Shown here one piece after another: positions 24,884-31,737 of a stretch of DNA of 36,026 nucleotides (position 1 is its first letter; every line of letters begins with the position of its first letter). This DNA comes from Gemmatimonadota bacterium (GTDB lineage: Bacteria > Gemmatimonadota > Gemmatimonadetes > Gemmatimonadales > Gemmatimonadaceae), in contig JANYIJ010000016.1 of the NCBI GenBank assembly GCA_025362095.1, forward strand, positions 1 through 36,026, given 5' to 3'. Under the pieces are notes generated by a model, which worked only from the letters and a program-made list of their open reading frames with translations, searched no databases and was not told the origin of the DNA. A program made the position numbers and the translations under genes.

Positions 24884-25828
24884 ATGATGTCTGCGCACGG
24901 GAAGCACGAGATCATCGCCGGACAGGGGCTTACCACTACCAAGGCCCCGTACATCGAGAACGCCGTCGAAAACGGCGAGATGTATATCGAGCAGCCCTAC
25001 GAACTCTACTCCCCGGAAAACCATGACGCGTGGCAGCGCCTCTATGCGCGCATGCAGGACCGCTGGGCGCGCTACGCGAACCCGAAGTTCCTCGACGGCC
25101 TGGCGACGCTCTGCTTTGAGGCGACGCACGTGCCACGTCTCGACGACGTGAACAAATTCCTGGCGCCGCGCACCGGCTTTCGCGCGAAGGCGGTGAGCGG
25201 GTTCGTGCCCGCGTTCCAGTTTTTTGACTCCCTGAGCCGTCGCGAGTTTCCGACGACGATCACCATTCGCGACGGCAGCTCGCTCGACTATCTGCCCGAG
25301 CCGGACATTTTCCACGACATCGCCGGCCACGTGCCGATGCATACCGATCCGGCCTTCGCCGACACGCTCGTGCGTTTCGGCCAGTGTGCGCACACCGCGG
25401 CTGAACTGGTGTCGGGCGTGAAGGACGAAGAGGAAAAACTGCGCCGACTCGCGAGCATTCAGAACGCGCTGCAGCGCTTCTTCTGGTTCACGATCGAGTT
25501 CGGCCTTATGCGCGGCGACAGACCGAACGAGACGAAGGCCTACGGCAGCGGTCTGATGTCGTCGTACGGCGAGATCGTGCACTGCATTGAGTCGCCCGAC
25601 GTGCAGCGTCATCCGATCCAGATGGAGTGGGTGGTGAACCAGCACTTCGAAATCAATCACTACCAGCCGCTGCTGTTCATCGTGAACGACTTCGACCACC
25701 TGTTCGAGTTGCTCGGTCAGCTCGAAACGTGGATGAAAGACGGAAAGCTCAACAACGTGACGCCGGGCTGGCGCGACATGAGCGACGCGGACGTGAAGAG
25801 CTTCCTCGAGGCAAGCTTGAACAAGTGA
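24884..25828 (+). CDS. phenylalanine 4-hydroxylase
   Basis: A 314-residue non-haem-iron, pterin-dependent monooxygenase converting phenylalanine to tyrosine. The iron ligands are H144 and H149 (FHDIAGHVP) and E205 (FTIEFGL). The Pro/Arg-rich substrate region (FVPAFQFFDSLSRREFP) and YGSGLMSSYGE are also typical. It lacks the N-terminal ACT domain of animal enzymes, as is usual in bacteria. Two adjacent ATGs exist (24884 and 24887); GGGGGA lies 3 or 6 nt upstream, so 24887 may be the true start. TATATT at 24851-24856 could give an internal promoter. First of three sequential Phe/Tyr catabolic enzymes. Confidence 0.94.
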   Translation: MMSAHGKHEIIAGQGLTTTKAPYIENAVENGEMYIEQPYELYSPENHDAWQRLYARMQDRWARYANPKFLDGLATLCFEATHVPRLDDVNKFLAPRTGFRAKAVSGFVPAFQFFDSLSRREFPTTITIRDGSSLDYLPEPDIFHDIAGHVPMHTDPAFADTLVRFGQCAHTAAELVSGVKDEEEKLRRLASIQNALQRFFWFTIEFGLMRGDRPNETKAYGSGLMSSYGEIVHCIESPDVQRHPIQMEWVVNQHFEINHYQPLLFIVNDFDHLFELLGQLETWMKDGKLNNVTPGWRDMSDADVKSFLEASLNK

Positions 25829-25837
25829 GATAACCCC

Positions 25838-26962
25838 ATGACGACCATCGCGTCCCCTGCGCCATCAGTCGCGCACGACACGTTCCCGATCAACGGCACC
25901 GACTACATCGAGTTCTGGGTCGGCAACGCCAAGCAGAGCGCGATGTTCTATCGCGCCGCGTTCGGATTCGAACTGCTCGCCTATCGCGGGCCGGAGACCG
26001 GTGTTCGCGATCGCGCGAGTTATCTGCTCCAGCAGGATAAAATCCGTTTCGTGCTCACGTCGCCGGTCGGGCCTGAAGGGCCGATCGCCGACCATATTCG
26101 ACTGCACGGCGACGGCGTGCGCGATCTCGCGTTCTGGGTGGACGACGCGCGCACCGCGCACAAGCTGGCCGTCGAGCGCGGCGCGCGGTCCGTGCAGGAG
26201 CCCACGGTCACGAAGGACGCCGACGGTGAGGTGGTCATCGCCGCGATCGCGACCTACGGCGACACGATTCACTCGATCGTCGAGCGCAGGAACTATCACG
26301 GCCGGTTCCTGCCGGGGTTCGTGCCGAAGTCATCGCCGTTCAAGACGGTCCCGACGGGACTCAAGTATGTCGACCACTGTGTCGGAAACGTCGAGCTCGG
26401 CAAGATGAACGAATGGGTCGAGTTCTATTCCCGCGTGCTCGGCTTTTACAATCTGCTCTCGTTCGACGACAAAGACATCTCGACAGAATACTCATCACTC
26501 ATGTCCAAGGTGATGTCGAACGGAAACGGCCGCATCAAATTTCCGATCAACGAGCCCGCGGCCGGCAAAAAGAAATCGCAGATCGATGAGTATCTCGATT
26601 TTTATCGCGGCCCCGGCGTGCAGCACATCGCGATGGCGACGGACGACATCGTGAAGACCGTGCGCGACATGATGAACCGGGGCGTCGAGTTCCTCTCTGT
26701 GCCGCATTCCTACTACGAGGGCGCGAAGGCGCGCGTCGGAAAGATCGACGAGAGCTTCTCGGCGCTCGAAGAACTCGGCGTGCTCGTGGACCGTGACGAC
26801 GAAGGGTACCTGCTGCAGATCTTCTCGAAGCCCGTGCAGGACCGTCCCACGCTGTTCTACGAAATCATCCAGCGCAAAGGTGCGAAGAGCTTCGGCAAGG
26901 GCAACTTTAGGGCGCTGTTCGAGTCGATCGAGCGCGAGCAGGGTCTGCGAGGGAACCTGTAA
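25838..26962 (+). CDS. hppD: 4-hydroxyphenylpyruvate dioxygenase
   Basis: A 374-residue Fe(II) dioxygenase turning 4-hydroxyphenylpyruvate into homogentisate. It has two vicinal-oxygen-chelate domains; the iron ligands in the second are H180 (YVDHCVGN), H263 (VQHIAMAT) and E342 (FYEIIQRKG). GNFRALFESIE closes the active site at the C-terminus, as in animal and bacterial enzymes. It starts 9 nt after phenylalanine hydroxylase, without a clear Shine-Dalgarno sequence, and its TAA shares an A with the ATG of the next gene (TAATG), so translation is coupled. Confidence 0.95.
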   Translation: MTTIASPAPSVAHDTFPINGTDYIEFWVGNAKQSAMFYRAAFGFELLAYRGPETGVRDRASYLLQQDKIRFVLTSPVGPEGPIADHIRLHGDGVRDLAFWVDDARTAHKLAVERGARSVQEPTVTKDADGEVVIAAIATYGDTIHSIVERRNYHGRFLPGFVPKSSPFKTVPTGLKYVDHCVGNVELGKMNEWVEFYSRVLGFYNLLSFDDKDISTEYSSLMSKVMSNGNGRIKFPINEPAAGKKKSQIDEYLDFYRGPGVQHIAMATDDIVKTVRDMMNRGVEFLSVPHSYYEGAKARVGKIDESFSALEELGVLVDRDDEGYLLQIFSKPVQDRPTLFYEIIQRKGAKSFGKGNFRALFESIEREQGLRGNL

Positions 26963-28146
26963 TGCCCGTCTATCACACGCTGGGAAAAATTCCCCGTAAG
27001 CGGCACATCATTTTTCGCAGGCCTGATGGGAAACTGTACGCCGAACAGCTTGTGGGGAACGAAGGATTTACCGGTCCCTCGTCACTGTTGTATCACGTGC
27101 ACCCGCCCACGACGGTGAAATCGACGCGGCGCATTCGCGACGTGATATACGAGGCGGATCCCGATCAGACGCTCAAGCACCGGCACTTCCGCACGGCGCG
27201 CCTCGCGCGCGGCGGCAGCCCAACGCTCGACCGCACGCCTATTCTGTTCAACGACGACGTCGCGATGCTCTACTCGGAGCCCGACAAGCAGGACGAGCAC
27301 TTCTATCGCAATGCGCAGGGCGATGAAGTCGTGTACGTCGCGGAAGGCGAGGGAACACTCGAGACGCAGTTCGGAAATATCCCGATCGTGCCGGGTGATT
27401 ATCTCGTGATACATCGGGGGATTCTTCACCGCTATGTGTTCACGAAACCGGCGAAACTCCTGATCATGGAGAGTCGCGGCTACGTGCGCACGCCGTCGCG
27501 GTACCGGAATGACTACGGCCAGATCGTGGAGGGCGCGCCGTACAGCGAGCGCGATTTTAAGGTGCCGCGCGATCTCGTGACGCGCGATGAAAAAGGCGAC
27601 TTCCAGATTATCGTGAAGCAGTACAACGGGCTGAATGAGTTCATCCTCGATCATCACCCGTGCGATGTGATCGGCTGGGACGGCATGTTCTATCCGTGGG
27701 CGTTCAACATCAACGATTTTGAACCGATCGTCGGACGCGTGCACCAGCCGCCGCCGGTGCACCAGACGTTCCAGGGCGATGGCTTCGTGATTTGCTCGTT
27801 CTGCCCGCGGCCATTCGACTTCCATCCCGAAGCGATTCCCGCGCCGTACAATCACAGCAACGTGGATTCCGACGAAGTGATTTTTTATGCGTCGAGTGAA
27901 TTCATGAGCAGAAAGGGAATCGAGTACGGCTCCATCACGCATCACCCGGATGGCATCCCGCACGGCCCGCATCCCGGACGAGCGGAAGCGTCGATCGGCG
28001 CGAAGGGTACAGACGAACTCGCCGTGATGATGGATTCGTTCAGGCCGCTGAAGGTCGCGAAGGTGATGCTGCCCGTGGAAGATGCCGGGTATCAGACGTC
28101 GTGGTTCAACGCCTCCGGTGAAGGATTCTCGCCGCCGACGAGCTGA
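26962..28146 (+). CDS. hmgA: homogentisate 1,2-dioxygenase, short type
   Basis: A 394-residue cupin-fold dioxygenase that opens homogentisate to maleylacetoacetate. Recognisable are VGNEGFTGPSSLLYH near the N-terminus, GDEVVYVAEGEG (cupin), IPIVPGDYLVIHRGI and, in the C-terminal part, the iron site: H298 in YNHSNVDSDE with D304 or E305, and H334 in PHGPHPG. It is about 40 residues shorter than the Pseudomonas and human enzymes, as in other short-type members. It ends the coupled catabolic run; a GTTAAC-box hairpin starts 6 nt after its stop. The next pathway enzymes (isomerase, fumarylacetoacetase) are absent from the window. Confidence 0.93.
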   Translation: MPVYHTLGKIPRKRHIIFRRPDGKLYAEQLVGNEGFTGPSSLLYHVHPPTTVKSTRRIRDVIYEADPDQTLKHRHFRTARLARGGSPTLDRTPILFNDDVAMLYSEPDKQDEHFYRNAQGDEVVYVAEGEGTLETQFGNIPIVPGDYLVIHRGILHRYVFTKPAKLLIMESRGYVRTPSRYRNDYGQIVEGAPYSERDFKVPRDLVTRDEKGDFQIIVKQYNGLNEFILDHHPCDVIGWDGMFYPWAFNINDFEPIVGRVHQPPPVHQTFQGDGFVICSFCPRPFDFHPEAIPAPYNHSNVDSDEVIFYASSEFMSRKGIEYGSITHHPDGIPHGPHPGRAEASIGAKGTDELAVMMDSFRPLKVAKVMLPVEDAGYQTSWFNASGEGFSPPTS

Positions 28147-28152
28147 AACTGC

Positions 28153-28227
28153 GAGTTAACCCGTTTCGTGTTGGTTGGTTAACTGAAGTCACTTTGGTTA
28201 ACCAACCAACGAGAAACAGCTTAACGC
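28153..28227. repeat. GTTAAC-box repeat copy 2, 75-nt hairpin
   Basis: Arms 28153-28183 and 28197-28227 are complementary at 26 of 31 positions, with a perfect 14-bp core GTTGGTTGGTTAAC/GTTAACCAACCAAC and a 13-nt loop. The left arm is the unit shared with 17205-17168 (33/38). It begins 6 nt after the homogentisate dioxygenase stop. No U-tract follows, so it is not a classical terminator. Confidence 0.85.
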
Positions 28228-28234
28228 ATTTCCC

Positions 28235-28250
28235 ATCCGTTTAAACGGAT
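28235..28250. promoter_or_regulatory. perfect 16-bp palindrome one base before the aminotransferase start codon
   Basis: ATCCGTTTAAACGGAT ends 1 nt before the ATG at 28252. It occupies the place of the ribosome-binding site, and no Shine-Dalgarno sequence is seen. It could be an operator that blocks transcription or a small RNA hairpin that controls initiation. Confidence 0.5.
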
Positions 28251-28251
28251 C

Positions 28252-29436
28252 ATGCCAAAGCAAACAAACCGGCTCAAATCTCTCCCTCCGTATGTTCTCG
28301 CGTCCATTCCCCAGCGAAAGCGGGAGCTTCTAGCGAGGGGAGTTGACGTAATCGACCTTGGCGCAGGCGATGCGGACCTTGCGCCTCCCCCCGCCGCAAT
28401 CGAGGCGATGGCCGCCGCGATCCGCGAGCCCGCAATGAGCCGCTATGGCTTTGCGCTCGGACTTCCTGCGTTTCGCGAAACTGTATCCGCGTGGATGCAC
28501 ACGCGCTTCGGTCACACGTTCGATCCCCTCCAGGAAATCATCCCGTTGATCGGATCGAAAGAGGGACTCGCGCACCTCGCACTCGCGTACGTGCAGCCGG
28601 GCGATGCGGCGATCATCCCCGAGCCCGGCTACAACGCGTACCGCGGCGGCACGCTGCTTTCCGACGGCGAAGCGTATCTCTACCCGATAACCCCGCGCAC
28701 GAAATTTCTGGTCGAGCTCGACGACGTTCCTGCGGACGTTCTCAAACGCGCGAAGATTCTCTATCTGAATTATCCGAACAACCCAACCGGCGCGATCGCG
28801 CCGATGGAATATCTCGAGCGCATCGTAAAGCGCTGCGCCGAGCTCGACATCGTGCTCGTGTACGACAACCCGTATTCGGAGATGACGTTCGACGGCTACG
28901 TCGCGCCGAGTATTTTCGACGTCAACGGCGCTCGCGACGTCGCGATCGAGTTCCACTCGCTCTCGAAGACGTACAACATGACCGGCTGGCGCTGCGGCTG
29001 GGCGTGCGGCAACCGCGAGATCGTCGGCGCGCTCGCCAAGGTCAAAGGATTTCTCGACACGGGCCAGTTCATGGCGGTGCAGCGCGCGGGAGTCGCCGCG
29101 ATCGAATCGTGGGCAAGCTGGGTGCCTGGCAACATCGCGATCTTCAAGGAGCGGCGGGACGCAGCCGTGGCTGCGTTCTGCGCGAACGGATTCAGCTGCG
29201 ATTCGCCGAAGGGCACGATGTATCTTTGGATTCCGCTGCCCCATGGCATCCCGAGCGCGGAGTTCGCGGACCGGCTGCTCGACGAGCAGGGTGTGATTGT
29301 ACTCCCCGGATCCGGACTGGGCGCTGGCGGCGAAGGATTCTTCCGCGTGTCGTTCATCACGTCGCCTGCGCGCATCGCGGAGGCCGCGGTCAGGGCGGGA
29401 AAAGTTCTGGCGTCGTTCGCGGCTACCGCTCGCTAA
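28252..29436 (+). CDS. class I/II aminotransferase (LL-diaminopimelate or aromatic aminotransferase-like)
   Basis: A 394-residue fold-type I PLP enzyme. K239 in SLSKTYNMTGWRCG binds PLP; other marks are LGAGDADLAPP, YPNNPTGA, YDNPYSEMTFDG and FFRVSFI with the substrate-carboxylate Arg. RLKSLPPYVLASI at the start and the overall pattern resemble the DapL/alanine-type group. Two roles fit: transamination of tyrosine to 4-hydroxyphenylpyruvate, the missing step of the pathway upstream, or LL-diaminopimelate synthesis beside the threonine genes downstream. Sequence alone does not decide. It is separated from the catabolic run by a hairpin and has its own palindromic upstream site. The 3' end overlaps threonine synthase by 14 nt on the opposite strand. 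Confidence 0.88.
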   Translation: MPKQTNRLKSLPPYVLASIPQRKRELLARGVDVIDLGAGDADLAPPPAAIEAMAAAIREPAMSRYGFALGLPAFRETVSAWMHTRFGHTFDPLQEIIPLIGSKEGLAHLALAYVQPGDAAIIPEPGYNAYRGGTLLSDGEAYLYPITPRTKFLVELDDVPADVLKRAKILYLNYPNNPTGAIAPMEYLERIVKRCAELDIVLVYDNPYSEMTFDGYVAPSIFDVNGARDVAIEFHSLSKTYNMTGWRCGWACGNREIVGALAKVKGFLDTGQFMAVQRAGVAAIESWASWVPGNIAIFKERRDAAVAAFCANGFSCDSPKGTMYLWIPLPHGIPSAEFADRLLDEQGVIVLPGSGLGAGGEGFFRVSFITSPARIAEAAVRAGKVLASFAATAR

Positions 29437-30745
29437 GAACCCGCTCCACCTCGGCGAGCGTCGCGTCGATCTCGACCGGTCTGTTTGCCCTCGCGGGCCG
29501 CGGCTCGGTTTCCTGATGGTATCGCTGAATGATTCCCGGATCCTTCAGCACATGTCCCGTCAGCACCGCCACCACGCGCTCGTGCTCGCCGATCACGCCG
29601 CGCATTCTCATTTGGAGCACGCCGGCGACACTCGCCGCACTCGCGGGCTCGCACCCGACGCCACTCGCGTCGATCACGGCCTTAGCGTCGAGAATTTCGT
29701 CGTCGCTCACCGAGGTCACCGCGCCGTTCGTCTCGGTGATCGCCCGCACGGCGCGATCCCAGCTCGCCGGATCGCCGATCTTTATGGCGGTCGCGAGTGT
29801 TTCCGCGTGCACGGGCTCGTGCGTCGAGAAGTGCGTCGCGAACGCGCTCGCAAACGGCGCGGCACCTGCGGCCTGAACCGCGAGCAATCGCGGCACGCGC
29901 GTGATCAGCCCGAGCGCGAACGCCTCACGCAGCGCCTTTCCGAACGCGGACGTGTTGCCGAGGTTGCCCGCGGGAAGCGCGATCCAGTCGGGCGCATCGT
30001 AGCCGAGCTGCTGCAGCATCTCGAACACGATTGTCTTCTGCCCTTCGACGCGCCAGGGATTGATCGAGTTCACGAGATACACGCCAAGTTCTCGCGAGCT
30101 TTCACGCGCGAGTCGCAGGCAGGCGTCAAAATCTCCATTCACCAGCAACGTTCGCGCGCCGTACGCGATCGACTGCGAGAGCTTTCCGAGCGCGATCTGT
30201 CCACGCGGCACGAAAACGAGCGCCGGGATTCCGGCGTGTGCCGCGTACGCCGCGAGCGAAGCCGACGTGTTTCCCGTTGATGCGCACGCCACGGCGCGCG
30301 CACCGATGCGCCGCGCCTGTGTCACCGCGACGGTCATGCCGCGATCTTTGAAGCTGCCGGTGGGATTGTGCCCCTCGTGCTTGAGCAACAGCCCCGCCGA
30401 GCGCGCGTACGTCTGCACTGCGCCGCGCTCGAGCAGCGGCGTGTTGCCTTCGGGATGACTTACGGGATTCTCCGCCGAGGGCATCACGAGTTCGAGGTAG
30501 CGCCACACGCCGCTCGGTTCAGCCGATGGCTTGAGTCCGCAGCGAAGGCCAAACAGTGCGAGCAGCGCAGCGCCATGCACGTCGGGCATCGCGTGCACGA
30601 TCTCGAAAAGCCCGCCGCAGGCAGTGCACTCTGCGGCCGCGCTGAGTTCCGGTGTGACCGCCCCGCATTTCGCGCAGCGCTGCACGCTCGCCGCGCCTTC
30701 ACTCAGGAAAAGCGACGTCGCCACGTCAGGCACTCGTCGCGTCAT
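29423..30745 (-). CDS. thrC: threonine synthase
   Basis: A 440-residue PLP enzyme forming threonine from O-phosphohomoserine. An N-terminal zinc ribbon (CAKC...CTAC) is followed by the fold-type II core: K133 in TGSFKDRGM, STGNTSAS, and GNLGNTSAFGKALREA. SINPWRVEGQKTI is typical of the short threonine synthases. ATG 30745 is chosen, overlapping the homoserine kinase stop by 20 nt; GTG 30733 (overlap 8 nt) is an alternative, and a frame further upstream is only the shadow of the kinase gene. Co-expressed with homoserine kinase, with kinase first. Confidence 0.93.
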   Translation of the reverse strand: MTRRVPDVATSLFLSEGAASVQRCAKCGAVTPELSAAAECTACGGLFEIVHAMPDVHGAALLALFGLRCGLKPSAEPSGVWRYLELVMPSAENPVSHPEGNTPLLERGAVQTYARSAGLLLKHEGHNPTGSFKDRGMTVAVTQARRIGARAVACASTGNTSASLAAYAAHAGIPALVFVPRGQIALGKLSQSIAYGARTLLVNGDFDACLRLARESSRELGVYLVNSINPWRVEGQKTIVFEMLQQLGYDAPDWIALPAGNLGNTSAFGKALREAFALGLITRVPRLLAVQAAGAAPFASAFATHFSTHEPVHAETLATAIKIGDPASWDRAVRAITETNGAVTSVSDDEILDAKAVIDASGVGCEPASAASVAGVLQMRMRGVIGEHERVVAVLTGHVLKDPGIIQRYHQETEPRPARANRPVEIDATLAEVERVLSER

Positions 30746-31673
30746 CCGCGAGCGTGAGCGCGCCTTTGGGCGCCACTCGCGACACGCGTGTATCGCATGC
30801 GATTCCCCGCGAGTCGTACTCTGCGCGTACCGCGTCGGCGATCTTCGCCGCGGTTGAATCGCTGTCCGTGATATAGAAGCTGGTCGGGCCGCCTCCGGAG
30901 ATGGAGCCGGCAAGCGCGCCTGCCTTGAGCGCCGCCGCTTTCGCCTCCACGAATCCGGGCAGCAGCACCGCGCGGGCAGGTTCCGCGATCTGATCGTCCA
31001 GCGCGCGGCCGAGCAGCGCCATGTCGCCGCTCGCGAACGCCGCGACCATCGCGGCGACGTTGGCCATTGCTGCGGTCACCGATGCACGATCGATGAAGCT
31101 CGGCAGCACTTCACGCGCGGCGGCCGTGTCGAGCCGCTGCGCAGGATGCGCGAGCACCACACGCAGCTCGGCGGGCCACGGGAGCGAGACGATATCGACA
31201 GGATCGAGCGATCGCACGAGAATCACGCCGCCGAACAGCGCCGACGCGAGGTTGTCGCCGTGGCGTCCCGAGAGCTGCGATTCCGCGACGAGCGCGCACT
31301 CGAAAAGCGCGATCGCGTCGAGAGGATTTCCGAGAAGCCGGTTCACCGCCACGGCGCTGGCGACAGCCGACGCCGCGCTGCCGCCCTGTCCGCCGGAAAT
31401 CGGGAGTCCTTTCTCGAGCGTGAGGCGAACGCCATCGCGTAGTGTGCCCGCGCGCTCGAGCACGGCGTTCGCCGCGATGCCCGCCGCATTTTTATCGGCG
31501 GCGCGCGGCAAGTCCGCGTGACCGGCGCCGGACATCGTGACGCCTGGTTCGTCGGCCCGTTCGGCGATGACACGGTCGCCCGGACCGGTGACGGCCATGC
31601 CGAGCACGTCGAGTCCTGGTCCGATATTTCCCACTCCGCCGGGAGCGAGCGCGGCCGCGCGTTCGAGTCGCAT
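30726..31673 (-). CDS. thrB: homoserine kinase
   Basis: A 315-residue GHMP-family kinase: homoserine + ATP to O-phosphohomoserine. Motif 1 is APGGVGNIGPGLDVLG; the ATP-binding loop is LPISGGQGGSAASAVA, with GGQGGSAAS where GLGSSAAS is commonest; the C-terminal loop is GSISGGGPTSFYI. The context with threonine synthase directly downstream, overlapping, confirms the assignment. The ATG at 31673 has no Shine-Dalgarno sequence but lies 5 nt after a TAACCT box with TGGACA at 17-nt spacing, the best leaderless promoter of the window. Confidence 0.94.
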   Translation of the reverse strand: MRLERAAALAPGGVGNIGPGLDVLGMAVTGPGDRVIAERADEPGVTMSGAGHADLPRAADKNAAGIAANAVLERAGTLRDGVRLTLEKGLPISGGQGGSAASAVASAVAVNRLLGNPLDAIALFECALVAESQLSGRHGDNLASALFGGVILVRSLDPVDIVSLPWPAELRVVLAHPAQRLDTAAAREVLPSFIDRASVTAAMANVAAMVAAFASGDMALLGRALDDQIAEPARAVLLPGFVEAKAAALKAGALAGSISGGGPTSFYITDSDSTAAKIADAVRAEYDSRGIACDTRVSRVAPKGALTLADDATSA

Positions 31674-31678
31674 GCGTC

Positions 31679-31707
31679 AGGTTAGCATGCGCGCACTTTG
31701 CTGTCCA
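31679..31707 (-). promoter_or_regulatory. thrB promoter, leaderless type
   Basis: On the minus strand TGGACA (31707-31702), a 17-nt spacer and TAACCT (31684-31679) are followed by 5 nt and the ATG at 31673. The -35 box matches the sigma-70 consensus at 5 of 6 positions. Transcription would begin at the start codon or next to it. Confidence 0.6.
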
Positions 31708-31724
31708 TTGAGTGACGCGACAAT

Positions 31725-31730
31725 TACATT
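31725..31730 (+). promoter_or_regulatory. putative -10 box (TACATT) of the permease gene
   Basis: TACATT ends 7 nt before the GTG at 31738. No Shine-Dalgarno sequence. The promoter would overlap that of thrB, face to back, in a 64-nt divergent region. Confidence 0.45.
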
Positions 31731-31737
31731 CCGGCCC

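Noticed and set aside
24542-25699. Minus-strand open frame of 385 codons opposite the dehydratase and phenylalanine hydroxylase genes
   Set aside because: It is the antisense shadow of two firmly identified genes, and its His/Arg/Val-rich composition is typical of such shadows in GC-rich DNA.
28153-28227. Classical Rho-independent terminator
   Set aside because: The stem is long enough, but there is no U-rich run after it on either strand; I therefore list it as a repeat with possible terminator role.
30746-30913. N-terminal extension of threonine synthase by 56 codons
   Set aside because: It lies wholly inside the homoserine kinase gene and is Arg/Ser-rich; the zinc ribbon of the enzyme starts soon after the ATG at 30745.
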